A stretch of 13,600 bases of DNA from Chloroflexota bacterium (GTDB lineage: Bacteria > Chloroflexota > Anaerolineae > Promineifilales > Promineifilaceae). Position numbers and translations under genes: made by a program. The stretch lies in contig JAHEEY010000070.1 in NCBI GenBank assembly GCA_024640485.1, forward strand, positions 1-13,600. Direction: 5' to 3'. Below the pieces are notes generated by a model. It made no database searches. It was not told the origin of the DNA and saw nothing but the letters and a program-made list of their open reading frames with translations. Of the stretch, positions 6,809 to 13,354 are shown one piece after another (the stretch's first letter is position 1; each line of letters starts with the position of its first letter).

Positions 6809-7828
6809 TCAAGGGATAAGGGTGATCTTGGCTGCTGCCGGGGGATCATCCACCAGCTGGGTGAAGGAAGCGGCGCACGCTTCCAGCTCTCTGGTTTCCA
6901 GCCAATCGCCGCTGGTTGGCAGGTCGCCAGCCGCCAACATCGAGACCGCCTGGGCGAAATCTTCCCTGGTATAGGCGAAGGAGCCGGTCAGCTTGATTTC
7001 ACTGCGGATGATATGGTTGGCGGCAAAAACAGATTCCGCTTCGTGTAGGCCAACGAGGACCACCGTGCCGCCTGGGCGGGCCAGGTCCACCGCGGTCCGG
7101 CGGGTGATGCTGCTGCCCACCGCGTCGATGACCACATCAGCGCCCTGTCCGCCGGTCAGCTCTTTTATCACAGCGGCTGGATCCTGCGTGCGGGCATCGC
7201 AGGTCTTTTCAGCGCCCCAACTGGCGGCCGTCACCAGACGGCCCGGATTGACTTCGACACTCATCGTCGCCGACCCGCCAGCTTTTCTCACCGCAGCGAT
7301 GCACATTAAGCCGATGGCGCCGGCGCCCAGGATAACCACCCGGCTGCCCTGGCTGACGCCGCCTAGCCGCGCGGCACGGACCCCACAGGCCAATGGCTCA
7401 GCCAGCGAACCAGTGACGGCGCTCATCCCATCCGGCATTGGCAGGCAGTTGGCTGCCGGGGCGGTGACAAACTCTGCAAAAGCGCCGGATCGATGCACCC
7501 CGATCAGCTGCCGGGTGGCACACAGGCTTTCCAGGCCCATAAGACAAGAGGGGCAGCTGCCGCAGGTCAGCAACGGATTGACTGTAACCCGCTCGCCCAA
7601 CTGATGTCCAACGACGCCAGGGCCAATTGCGGCGACTTCGCCAGCAAATTCATGCCCCATGATCAGCGGCGGCACCCGCAGGCTGTTCTCGCCCAGGAAA
7701 CCTGAGAGCTCACTGCCGCAAATGCCCACCGCATCGATTCTAATTAACAGTTCGCCGTGGCCAGGTTCTGGTCGATCAATGTTCTGGATCTCCATCTGCC
7801 TTGGCCCGGTCCATACCACTGCTTTCAT
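6809..7828 (-). CDS. Zinc-dependent medium-chain alcohol/polyol dehydrogenase
   Basis: This 339-residue MDR-superfamily enzyme resembles sorbitol, threonine and galactitol-1-phosphate dehydrogenases. Catalytic-zinc ligands are visible as Cys37 (GICGSE) and His59-Glu60 (GHEFAG), with Glu144 in LAEPLACG. The structural-zinc site is CGSCPSCLMGLESLC (89-103), with four Cys at 89, 92, 95 and 103. The cofactor motif GAGAIG (168-173) is followed by an acidic VEVN (Glu192) that suggests NAD. The gene follows the second permease after 26 bp and has a strong GGGAGGA site before its ATG. It probably oxidises a secondary hydroxyl of the imported sugar, or of a product of GH4 or SDR chemistry. The exact substrate is unknown. 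Confidence 0.88.
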   Translation of the reverse strand: MKAVVWTGPRQMEIQNIDRPEPGHGELLIRIDAVGICGSELSGFLGENSLRVPPLIMGHEFAGEVAAIGPGVVGHQLGERVTVNPLLTCGSCPSCLMGLESLCATRQLIGVHRSGAFAEFVTAPAANCLPMPDGMSAVTGSLAEPLACGVRAARLGGVSQGSRVVILGAGAIGLMCIAAVRKAGGSATMSVEVNPGRLVTAASWGAEKTCDARTQDPAAVIKELTGGQGADVVIDAVGSSITRRTAVDLARPGGTVVLVGLHEAESVFAANHIIRSEIKLTGSFAYTREDFAQAVSMLAAGDLPTSGDWLETRELEACAASFTQLVDDPPAAAKITLIP

Positions 7829-7854
7829 TCAGCTTCCTCCCTGATTCCTGTCAG

Positions 7855-8727
7855 CTACTTGATACCGGTCATGGAAATGCCCCGGACAATCCAGCGTTGG
7901 AACATCAGGTAGACAACCATGATGGGCAGCAGTACCAGAATCGATGCCGCCATGGTCAGGTCGTAGCGGGTTCCATGCACGGAGTTGTACCAGGTCAGCA
8001 GCAGCGGCAGGGTCCGCTTTTCATGGCTGGTGATGACCACCAGCGGCCACAAATAATCGTTCCAGGTGCCCATGAAGGTAAAGATACCCAGCGTCGCCAT
8101 CGCCGCCCCCAATTGGGGCAGGATGATGCGCCAGTAGATGCCGAATTCCGACGCGCCGTCAATACGGGCGGCATCGATCAGTTCATTGGGCAGGCTCTCG
8201 ATGAATTGGCGCATGAAGAAGATGCCAAAGGCATCGACCATCGATGGGATTATCAAGCCCCATAGCGAATCAACCAGATGAAGTTTGACCAGGATCAAAT
8301 AGGCCGGGATCATCACCACTTGGAACGGGATCATCAGCTGCATGAGGATGAAGCTGAAGCTGGCTTTTGCACCCCAGAACTTGTATTTGGCGAAGATGAA
8401 GCCGGCTAACGATGAGGTGAACAGGGTAATCGCCACCCTAGATCCGGCTACGAAGAAGCTGTTCAAATAGAACCGGGCTAGGGGGACCCTAGGATCACTG
8501 AAGATCGTCCTGTAGCTTTCGAAGGTCCACTTTTCAGGGATGAACGTGGGCGGTATCTGGATAATTTCCTGGGAGGATTTGAGTGAGGTCAACAGCATCC
8601 AGATGAACGGGACCAGAGTGACCAGCAGGCCGACGAGTAGTATGCCGTAGGCGCCGGACTGGCTGAACAACCTTCCCAGTCTGAATTTTTTCTTGGGCTG
8701 TGATGCGGTTCGCGGCAGAGTTGTCAT
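7855..8727 (-). CDS. ABC sugar transporter inner-membrane permease, MalG type
   Basis: This is a 290-residue polytopic membrane protein of the carbohydrate uptake 1 (CUT1) family. About six hydrophobic helices are visible, the first near residues 26-47, and the cytoplasmic EAA loop reads ELIDAARIDGAS (182-193) leading into ILPQLGA. That loop contacts the ATPase. I chose the ATG at 8727, two bases after the stop of the preceding permease, because GGGAG lies 8 nt upstream inside that gene's last codons. A TTG start at 8742 is possible but would place the ribosome site inside the gene. The two permeases are therefore translationally coupled. The C-terminus (MFQRWIVRGISMTGIK) is typical of MalG-like proteins. 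Confidence 0.93.
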   Translation of the reverse strand: MTTLPRTASQPKKKFRLGRLFSQSGAYGILLVGLLVTLVPFIWMLLTSLKSSQEIIQIPPTFIPEKWTFESYRTIFSDPRVPLARFYLNSFFVAGSRVAITLFTSSLAGFIFAKYKFWGAKASFSFILMQLMIPFQVVMIPAYLILVKLHLVDSLWGLIIPSMVDAFGIFFMRQFIESLPNELIDAARIDGASEFGIYWRIILPQLGAAMATLGIFTFMGTWNDYLWPLVVITSHEKRTLPLLLTWYNSVHGTRYDLTMAASILVLLPIMVVYLMFQRWIVRGISMTGIK

Positions 8728-8729
8728 GA

Positions 8730-9713
8730 TTAATACTCCCAATCAGTCCGCAGGAAACGAAACTGGATAATCGTGATGATCAGAATCATGATGAAGAGCA
8801 CCATCGAGATGGCGGCGGCCCAGCCCATATTCTGATAGCGGAACGCATTTTCATAAATGCTCATCACCAGCGGCGTCGTCTGGTTGCGCGGGCCGCCGTT
8901 GGTCATCACGTCAAAGATGACAAACACCTGCAGCGAAGAAAGCATGGTTAAGACACAGACGAAAAGCAGCGTCGGCTTCAGCAAGGGGACGGTAATCTTC
9001 CAGAAAGTCTGCCAGGCGTTGGCGCCGTCAACCTGGGCGGCATCCTTGATTTCACTGGGGATGCCTTGCAGGGCGGCGATAAAAATCACCAGGTTGTAGC
9101 CGAAATCCTGCCAAAGGTAGGCGATGATGACCGCGATCATCGCCAGGGGGACCCCGAAATACACCGCAGAGGGATTGGTCAGCCACGCCTTAGGCGGGGT
9201 CAGGCCGACCGCCTTGATTAGCGTGTTCAGCAGCCCCTGGGAAGGATTGAAAATGTATCCCCACATGACCGCCACCGCTACCGAGGAGCTGATAGTGGGC
9301 ATGAAATAGATCGCCCGGAAAAATCGCTTGAACCGGTCGTGGACGCTTTCGACCACTGCCGCCAGGGGGAGAGTAATCAGCAGGTTGATGGGCAGTACCA
9401 GCGCGGCGAAGATGGCGGTATTTCTTACTGCCATCCGGAAAACGCGAGCCGGCTGCGAATCATCGAACATCGCCCGGTAGTTGTCCAGCCCTACGAAAGG
9501 GTTGACACCACCCAGGCCCAAGAATCCGCTGCCTGCTCGGATTGGAGAGTAATCAAAGAATCCCAAAGCCACCGCCCAGACCATGGGTAAGATCGCGAAA
9601 AAAATCATATAGAGCATAATGGGCGTGAGGCCAGCGACCACAAAGCGCTTCTGCCCTGCTGCGTTGCCGGCTGGCTTTAGGATACGAAAGCCGCGTCTCT
9701 CTGTAATTGCCAT
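8730..9713 (-). CDS. ABC sugar transporter inner-membrane permease, MalF type
   Basis: This is a 327-residue CUT1 permease that pairs with the MalG-type protein. A cytoplasmic N-terminus is followed by a first membrane span near residues 25-50, then further spans from about 95 onward. The EAA loop is EIKDAAQVDGAN (221-232) with VPLLKPTLL. The ATG at 9713 is preferred over one at 9743 because GGAG lies 6-7 nt before it and because the earlier ATG falls within a hairpin stem. The ribosome site partly overlaps the outer arm of that hairpin (9722-9769). No ATPase gene is present in the window, so the pair presumably uses a shared MsmX/UgpC-type ATPase from elsewhere. Confidence 0.93.
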   Translation of the reverse strand: MAITERRGFRILKPAGNAAGQKRFVVAGLTPIMLYMIFFAILPMVWAVALGFFDYSPIRAGSGFLGLGGVNPFVGLDNYRAMFDDSQPARVFRMAVRNTAIFAALVLPINLLITLPLAAVVESVHDRFKRFFRAIYFMPTISSSVAVAVMWGYIFNPSQGLLNTLIKAVGLTPPKAWLTNPSAVYFGVPLAMIAVIIAYLWQDFGYNLVIFIAALQGIPSEIKDAAQVDGANAWQTFWKITVPLLKPTLLFVCVLTMLSSLQVFVIFDVMTNGGPRNQTTPLVMSIYENAFRYQNMGWAAAISMVLFIMILIITIIQFRFLRTDWEY

Positions 9714-9721
9714 GACTATCT

Positions 9722-9769
9722 CCAAGAAAGGAAGGAGGGGCATTCGTTTTCGAATGCCCCTCCTCTTGG
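9722..9769 (-). promoter_or_regulatory. Intercistronic stem-loop between binding-protein and permease genes
   Basis: A perfect 14-bp inverted repeat (9733-9746 with 9751-9764) closes a 4-nt loop. An outer 6-bp arm (9722-9727 with 9764/9765-9769) can pair across a small bulge. It lies 8 bp after the binding-protein stop codon and ends at the ribosome site of the MalF-type gene. The minus-strand RNA has no U tract after it, so it is not a standard terminator. Such hairpins between binding-protein and permease genes (as between malE and malF) protect the upstream mRNA and allow more binding protein than permease. The outer arm covers the GG of the MalF ribosome site. Confidence 0.75.
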
Positions 9770-9777
9770 TCTACAAA

Positions 9778-11124
9778 TTACTGGCTCGCATCCACCATCG
9801 CGTTCGCTTCGGTGTTGATGTTCTTAGCGGCCTCTTCAGCAGTGATGTTGCCTTGGATCGCGTCGAGCATATGCGGGTAGATGATCTCGTACCACAGCTG
9901 ATCCCGGTCGGTCAGATTGCCAAGATACTGGCCGTTGGGGAGCAGGCTGAAGGTCGATTCCAGGAAGGGCGCTTTCGCCAGCAGCTCATCAGGTGAGGCG
10001 ACCAGCTCTTTCAAAGCCGGGATGGTGGCGGTGCTGGTGTTCCAGACCAAGGCGTTAGCCTTTTCCGCAGCCATGAACTTGGCCAGTTTGAGCGCTTCTT
10101 CGGGATGCTTTGTGTTGACGGAGACAACCTTACCCCAACCAGCGTCGGCGGCGAAGACGTTCTCGTTGCCGAAGTAGGGTGGGATCTGCAGGTAGTCGAA
10201 ATCCATGTCCGGGTAGTTGAGCAAGCCTTCGCCCGCGGCCCAGGAACCGACGAAACCGATGGCTACGTTGCCGGCGAAGAAGGAATCACCGACCCAATTG
10301 GAATCATCATTGAACAAAATCGGATCTACAACGTTGTCCTTCTGGGCGATGTCCATCAGCAGCTGAATCGCGTTGATCGATTCCGGCGATTCGAAGTTGA
10401 AGTGACGGCCGTCTTCTGCGAAGTAAGAGGCGCCCTGCTGCAAGATAGCGGCTGTCAAGGCGAAGCCAAGGCCGTCGCTGGTGACGTAGTTAAAGCCAGA
10501 GCGGAGCATGGTCTCGCCATCATATTCGCTCATCTGAGCTGCATCAGCGATCATTTCGCTGAAGTTATTCCATTCCGGCGGGTAGGCGATACCGTGGGCT
10601 TCGAAGAGTGCCGGATTCATCAGGGCGCCGCCAACTTCAAGGTTGAATTCCTGGGGCAAACCGTATAGTTCGCCGTCGCAGTAGTATCCGTCCAAGGGGG
10701 CCTGATAGAAGAGCTGCTGTGCTTCTTCGTAGCTCATGACCGTTTTGGGCATAGGCAGCAAGCGACCGCCGGCTGCGTAGGAGCAGACCCAGGTGCCAAA
10801 CAATTCAAGCACGTCGGCTTCAGTGCCGGCAGGCATTGAAGTCTGCAGGGTCTGGATGAACAGATCATACTCGAAGGTTTCGTAGGTCACTTCGATGTTC
10901 GGATTTTCTTCCATGAACTTGTCGATAATCGCCTGATTTCCTTCCTGGAAAGCGGCGTTTTGATGCGACCACAGACGTAGTTGGACTTTTTCACCTGCTG
11001 GGGCAGCGACTTCGGTATCGCTGCTTCCAGTGTCGGTGGTATCAGCGGCATCATCGCCGCCGCATGCTACAAGCATCAGGGAACCGATGACCAGGATGAG
11101 CAGGATCATTCTTAGGGATTTCAT
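9778..11124 (-). CDS. ABC transporter sugar-binding lipoprotein (SBP, CUT1 family)
   Basis: This 448-residue extracellular solute-binding protein captures the sugar for the two downstream permeases. The N-terminus has a Lys/Arg start, a hydrophobic stretch (6-19) and a lipobox LVAC with Cys21, so it is lipid-anchored. A Gly/Asp/Thr/Ser-rich linker at about 22-45 tethers the mature domain, which opens with VQLRLWSHQN. EGNQAIIDKFMEENPNIEVTYE (about 61-82) is the usual family-1 SBP pattern. FVGSWAAGEG and the aromatic-rich body are typical of oligosaccharide binders. AAGGAG lies upstream of the ATG at good spacing. A 216-bp gap before it and a strong hairpin after it suggest it is made in excess over the permeases. 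The ligand is not predictable from sequence alone. Confidence 0.93.
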   Translation of the reverse strand: MKSLRMILLILVIGSLMLVACGGDDAADTTDTGSSDTEVAAPAGEKVQLRLWSHQNAAFQEGNQAIIDKFMEENPNIEVTYETFEYDLFIQTLQTSMPAGTEADVLELFGTWVCSYAAGGRLLPMPKTVMSYEEAQQLFYQAPLDGYYCDGELYGLPQEFNLEVGGALMNPALFEAHGIAYPPEWNNFSEMIADAAQMSEYDGETMLRSGFNYVTSDGLGFALTAAILQQGASYFAEDGRHFNFESPESINAIQLLMDIAQKDNVVDPILFNDDSNWVGDSFFAGNVAIGFVGSWAAGEGLLNYPDMDFDYLQIPPYFGNENVFAADAGWGKVVSVNTKHPEEALKLAKFMAAEKANALVWNTSTATIPALKELVASPDELLAKAPFLESTFSLLPNGQYLGNLTDRDQLWYEIIYPHMLDAIQGNITAEEAAKNINTEANAMVDASQ

Positions 11125-11340
11125 TAAGGGATTCTCCTTCCTTTAGAAACTGAACATTCTTTCGGGAACAACAAGACCGCGGCAAAGAGTTCGAATCTGC
11201 ACTGCAGAGATGCTCGCGGTTTACGCGGGACAGCTCCTGTCTGATACAACAGCTGTATCTAGACTGTCTGGCCCGCCTGACAAGACCGGTAAGCGATATC
11301 GACTTGCAGCATCACCTCCTCTCAAGGTTTGTTTGGGGAG
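11125..11340 (-). promoter_or_regulatory. 216-bp leader region before the binding-protein gene
   Basis: This gap is far longer than the other spacings in the operon. In the leftward RNA it contains a perfect AGGAGGTGAT (11320-11311) with no real gene after it, then several short inverted repeats: GATACA/TGTATC at 11243-11259, GACAG/CTGTC at 11229-11241 and CGCG/CGCG near 11214-11226. A weak promoter-like pair is TTGTCA (11283-11278) and TAGATA (11261-11256), 16 bp apart. The region may carry an internal promoter and operator, or an mRNA leader controlling the transport genes. No known riboswitch family is recognised. Confidence 0.4.
11243..11259. repeat. Inverted repeat, possible operator or hairpin
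   Basis: GATACA and TGTATC arms of 6 bp flank a 5-nt centre. It overlaps the -10 of the weak promoter-like pair at 11256-11283, so it could be an operator, but a chance short palindrome is possible. Confidence 0.35.
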
Positions 11341-12369
11341 TTAGCCCAGCAGGCGCCGGGCATTACCATTGTATACTTTTTTCAGGACTTCGTCCGGCAG
11401 GAAGAGGCCGTAGATCTGCCAGCGTCCTGCGCCTGGCGGGTCGTCCTGATCGTAGCTGAAGTATTCGTCATCCGTTTCCAGGAAACGGTAATGGGTCCGG
11501 TACATCGCCACGTCGGCGCCCATATCGGTGCCGAAGAGGATTTGGTCAGCATGTTCAATGAAGAAGCGACGAGCCGCGTATGGTTGGCGGCCCAGTTCAG
11601 GGATCCGGGCGCCGATATCCACGTTGAAATTGGGACAGCGGTCCATCAAATCGCCGACCCATGCCAGATTCTCGGCGTAGCAGCCCACGTGGGCGCCGAT
11701 AAACGTCGTCTGCGGGTGCCGGCTGACCAGATTGGCCAGGCCGTTGACAATCGAAAGGAATGTAGAGTAGGGTGGGCTGGGGAAGTGCCAATCAGGATGG
11801 GCCTGCAGCTCCTCCCAGCGTTCATTGTATTGATCTAATGGCTGGAAGAAAGCGACGGGATCGGCAACGTGGGCCAACACCGGCAGCCCCAGCTCGCCAG
11901 CTGTCGCCCAGATGGCATCGAGACGGGTATCGTCAACAGCCACCAGATCTCCCAGGTGGTCAGTGACTTTCAGCCCAAACGGTTTCCAAATCTTCAGCCC
12001 TTCGGCTCCCCTGGCCGCTTGTTGGCGCAGCCGATCCGCTGCCCACTCCGGGAAATCATTCCCTTTGGCAGCCCACTGACTCCAGTCGACGCCGCCAAAT
12101 ACGCGGAATCTTTCTGGCGCAGCCGCCTTGAAATGATCGAGGTGGCTCTCCAATATCGCCTCACCCCAACCGCCGTCAAGATCGACATACATCTCGATCC
12201 CGGCTTCGTCCAGGACATCCAGAAGTTCAGATACCGGCCGCTTATCCCAGCCGCCGCCAAATGGGGGGGCCAGATGATTATGAGCGTCAATCACTGGGAA
12301 TTTCGGTTTTTCAACCGTGGTTGCTTTCGTTACCAGCGCTGGTCGGGGTTGATAATCTTTCAGCAGCAT
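11341..12369 (-). CDS. Amidohydrolase-family (Amidohydro_2) metal-dependent hydrolase
   Basis: This 342-residue TIM-barrel hydrolase is the first gene of the leftward operon. Metal-site residues are His30 and His32 (VIDAHNH), a lysine-containing GLKIWK (Lys126), His167 (VLAHVADP), His227 (FIGAHVG) and the catalytic Asp282 (FGTDMG). There is no signal peptide. COG2159/COG3618-type members hydrolyse lactones (for example L-fuconolactone) or decarboxylate aromatic acids. With two dehydrogenases in the operon, sugar-lactone hydrolysis is an attractive guess, but deacetylation or deamidation cannot be excluded. AGAGAGG lies 7 nt before the ATG. Its leading position suggests it is strongly expressed; the gap after it suggests the downstream genes may also have their own control. 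Confidence 0.82.
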   Translation of the reverse strand: MLLKDYQPRPALVTKATTVEKPKFPVIDAHNHLAPPFGGGWDKRPVSELLDVLDEAGIEMYVDLDGGWGEAILESHLDHFKAAAPERFRVFGGVDWSQWAAKGNDFPEWAADRLRQQAARGAEGLKIWKPFGLKVTDHLGDLVAVDDTRLDAIWATAGELGLPVLAHVADPVAFFQPLDQYNERWEELQAHPDWHFPSPPYSTFLSIVNGLANLVSRHPQTTFIGAHVGCYAENLAWVGDLMDRCPNFNVDIGARIPELGRQPYAARRFFIEHADQILFGTDMGADVAMYRTHYRFLETDDEYFSYDQDDPPGAGRWQIYGLFLPDEVLKKVYNGNARRLLG

Positions 12370-12391
12370 CGGATGCCCTCTCTTTGCCTGC

Positions 12392-12416
12392 TTGCGAGTG
12401 ATCAGTCAATTGCGAG
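12392..12416. promoter_or_regulatory. Direct repeat TTGCGAG x2, candidate DeoR operator
   Basis: TTGCGAG occurs at 12392-12398 and 12410-12416, with starts 18 bp apart, so on roughly the same helix face with a phase lag. A related TTGCAAG occurs at 12455-12461 in the deoR promoter. The repeats lie just downstream of the -10 candidates of the leftward operon, a position suited to repression. DeoR-family repressors often use repeated half-sites across divergent regions. Confidence 0.4.
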
Positions 12417-12417
12417 C

Positions 12418-12460
12418 ATAATACTTCACAGATGTTAAAGTGTTTCTTTGATTTTTGCAA
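12418..12460 (-). promoter_or_regulatory. Candidate promoter of the leftward operon
   Basis: Two overlapping sigma-70-type options are visible. One is TTGCAA (12460-12455), a 17-bp spacer and TAACAT (12437-12432). The other has a better -10, TATTAT (12423-12418), with only a partial -35 (GAAACA, 12446-12441). Either gives a short leader before the ATG at 12369. The assignment rests on motif match and position only. Confidence 0.45.
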
Positions 12461-12475
12461 GAACCTTGCTAAAAT
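12448..12475 (+). promoter_or_regulatory. deoR promoter (TTGATT-16-TAAAAT)
   Basis: TTGATT at 12448-12453 matches the -35 consensus at four of six bases. TAAAAT at 12470-12475 matches the -10 at five of six, with a 16-bp spacer. Transcription would begin near 12482, about 35 nt before the ATG at 12517. The promoter is almost entirely covered by the palindrome at 12451-12475, which suggests autorepression. Confidence 0.55.
12451..12475. promoter_or_regulatory. 25-bp near-perfect palindrome, likely DeoR operator
   Basis: The arms 12451-12461 and 12465-12475 pair at 10 of 11 positions around a 3-bp centre. The core is GCAAG-N3-CTTGC with A/T-rich flanks. It spans the deoR -10 and the -35 of one operon-promoter candidate, so one bound repressor could control both directions. 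Confidence 0.6.
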
Positions 12476-12516
12476 GAGCGCGTAGATGATTGAATTTGCT
12501 TGAATTCGAGGCCAGA

Positions 12517-13278
12517 ATGCTCAAATCTGCGCGACAAACTAGAATTCGACAGCTGATCGACAGTAACGGTCAAGTGACAGTTACTGAGCTGAACGATCTT
12601 TTGGACGTAAGTGAAGCGACTATCCGGCGCGATCTGGAAGAGCTGGCCTTGGCTGGGTGGGCTCGCCGCACCCACGGTGGCGCGGTCAGAGTAAAGCGGG
12701 CCCGCCGGGAGCCACCCATCGGGCAGCGCGCAGCCAAGCATGAACTGGAAAAACTGCGCATCGGCCGGCTGGCGGCCAAGATGGTCTCGCCCGGCGAGAC
12801 TATCTTCATGGGCAGCGGTAGTACGGTACAGAGTATCACCCCCTATTTGCATGATGTCGGCAGCCTAACGGTGATCACCAATTCCCTGCCGGTGGTCAAC
12901 GAGCTATCTCACAGCGAAAACATAGAGCTGATCGTCATTGGCGGCATGTTTCGGCAGAGTGAATCCTCCATGGTTGGCCATATCGCCGAGCAGGCGATTC
13001 GCGAGTTTCGCGCGGACCGGGTCTTCATGGGGATGCGGGGAATTGACCCCAGCCACGGCTTCACCAACGACTATCTCCCAGAAGCGATGACCGACCGGGC
13101 TATCCTGCAGATCGCACCGCAAAATGTGGTCGTTGCTGACCATTCCAAATTCGGCCGGGTTAGCACCGTATTTTTGGCGCCGGTCACGGCTGCCCATACC
13201 ATCGTTACCGGGGATGAGACTTCCGGCGACATGTTGGCCGAATTGCGTGAACTAGGCCTGCAAATCTTGACCGCTTAA
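12517..13278 (+). CDS. DeoR-family transcriptional repressor
   Basis: This is a 253-residue regulator with the standard DeoR layout. The N-terminal winged helix-turn-helix covers about 1-55, with VTVTELNDLLDVSEATIRRD (20-39) as the recognition region and RTHGG (51-55) as the wing. A linker follows, then the DeoRC sensor domain with GSGST (99-103), ITNSL (120-124), GG near 142 and DHSKFG (208-213). That last motif is where these proteins bind phosphorylated sugars. I prefer the ATG at 12517, preceded by GAGG at 12508-12511 with 5-nt spacing, over a TTG at 12490. It is divergent from the transport and catabolic operon and followed by a SIS enzyme gene. It probably represses both directions until a sugar-phosphate intermediate appears. 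Confidence 0.93.
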   Translation: MLKSARQTRIRQLIDSNGQVTVTELNDLLDVSEATIRRDLEELALAGWARRTHGGAVRVKRARREPPIGQRAAKHELEKLRIGRLAAKMVSPGETIFMGSGSTVQSITPYLHDVGSLTVITNSLPVVNELSHSENIELIVIGGMFRQSESSMVGHIAEQAIREFRADRVFMGMRGIDPSHGFTNDYLPEAMTDRAILQIAPQNVVVADHSKFGRVSTVFLAPVTAAHTIVTGDETSGDMLAELRELGLQILTA

Positions 13279-13284
13279 GCGGTC
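13269..13284. repeat. Perfect 16-bp palindrome across the deoR stop codon
   Basis: GACCGCTTAAGCGGTC is a perfect palindrome that contains the TAA stop of deoR. No T run follows, so it is not a good terminator. It lies just upstream of a TATAAT at 13298-13303 and could be an operator for the SIS gene, or the stem of a weak mRNA hairpin. Confidence 0.4.
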
Positions 13285-13297
13285 TGCCGTCCCGATC

Positions 13298-13303
13298 TAT
13301 AAT
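13298..13303 (+). promoter_or_regulatory. Possible -10 element upstream of the SIS gene
   Basis: A perfect TATAAT sits 51 bp before the SIS gene ATG. The -35 position at 17-bp spacing reads TTAAGC (13275-13280), only half matching consensus and lying inside the palindrome. An internal promoter is possible; readthrough from deoR is equally likely. Confidence 0.3.
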
Positions 13304-13354
13304 GCCAGACGGATTACGGCTTGAATCTTAATTCAGGCACAATCAGGAGTTTCT

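Noticed and set aside
8478..8492. CTAGGG-GGA-CCCTAG hairpin
   Set aside because: It lies in the middle of the MalG-type coding sequence with no T tract or regulatory position, and is probably chance.
10105..10668. Plus-strand open frame (187 codons) opposite the binding-protein gene
   Set aside because: Antisense to a well-supported SBP with signal peptide and domain; no motif of its own.
11311..11320. ATCACCTCCT on the plus strand, identical to the 3' end of 16S rRNA
   Set aside because: No other 16S sequence surrounds it. On the minus strand it is simply a perfect Shine-Dalgarno sequence.
13322..13335. TGAAT-CTTA-ATTCA small inverted repeat before the SIS gene
   Set aside because: Five-bp A/T-rich arms are expected by chance and no matching site occurs near the other promoters.
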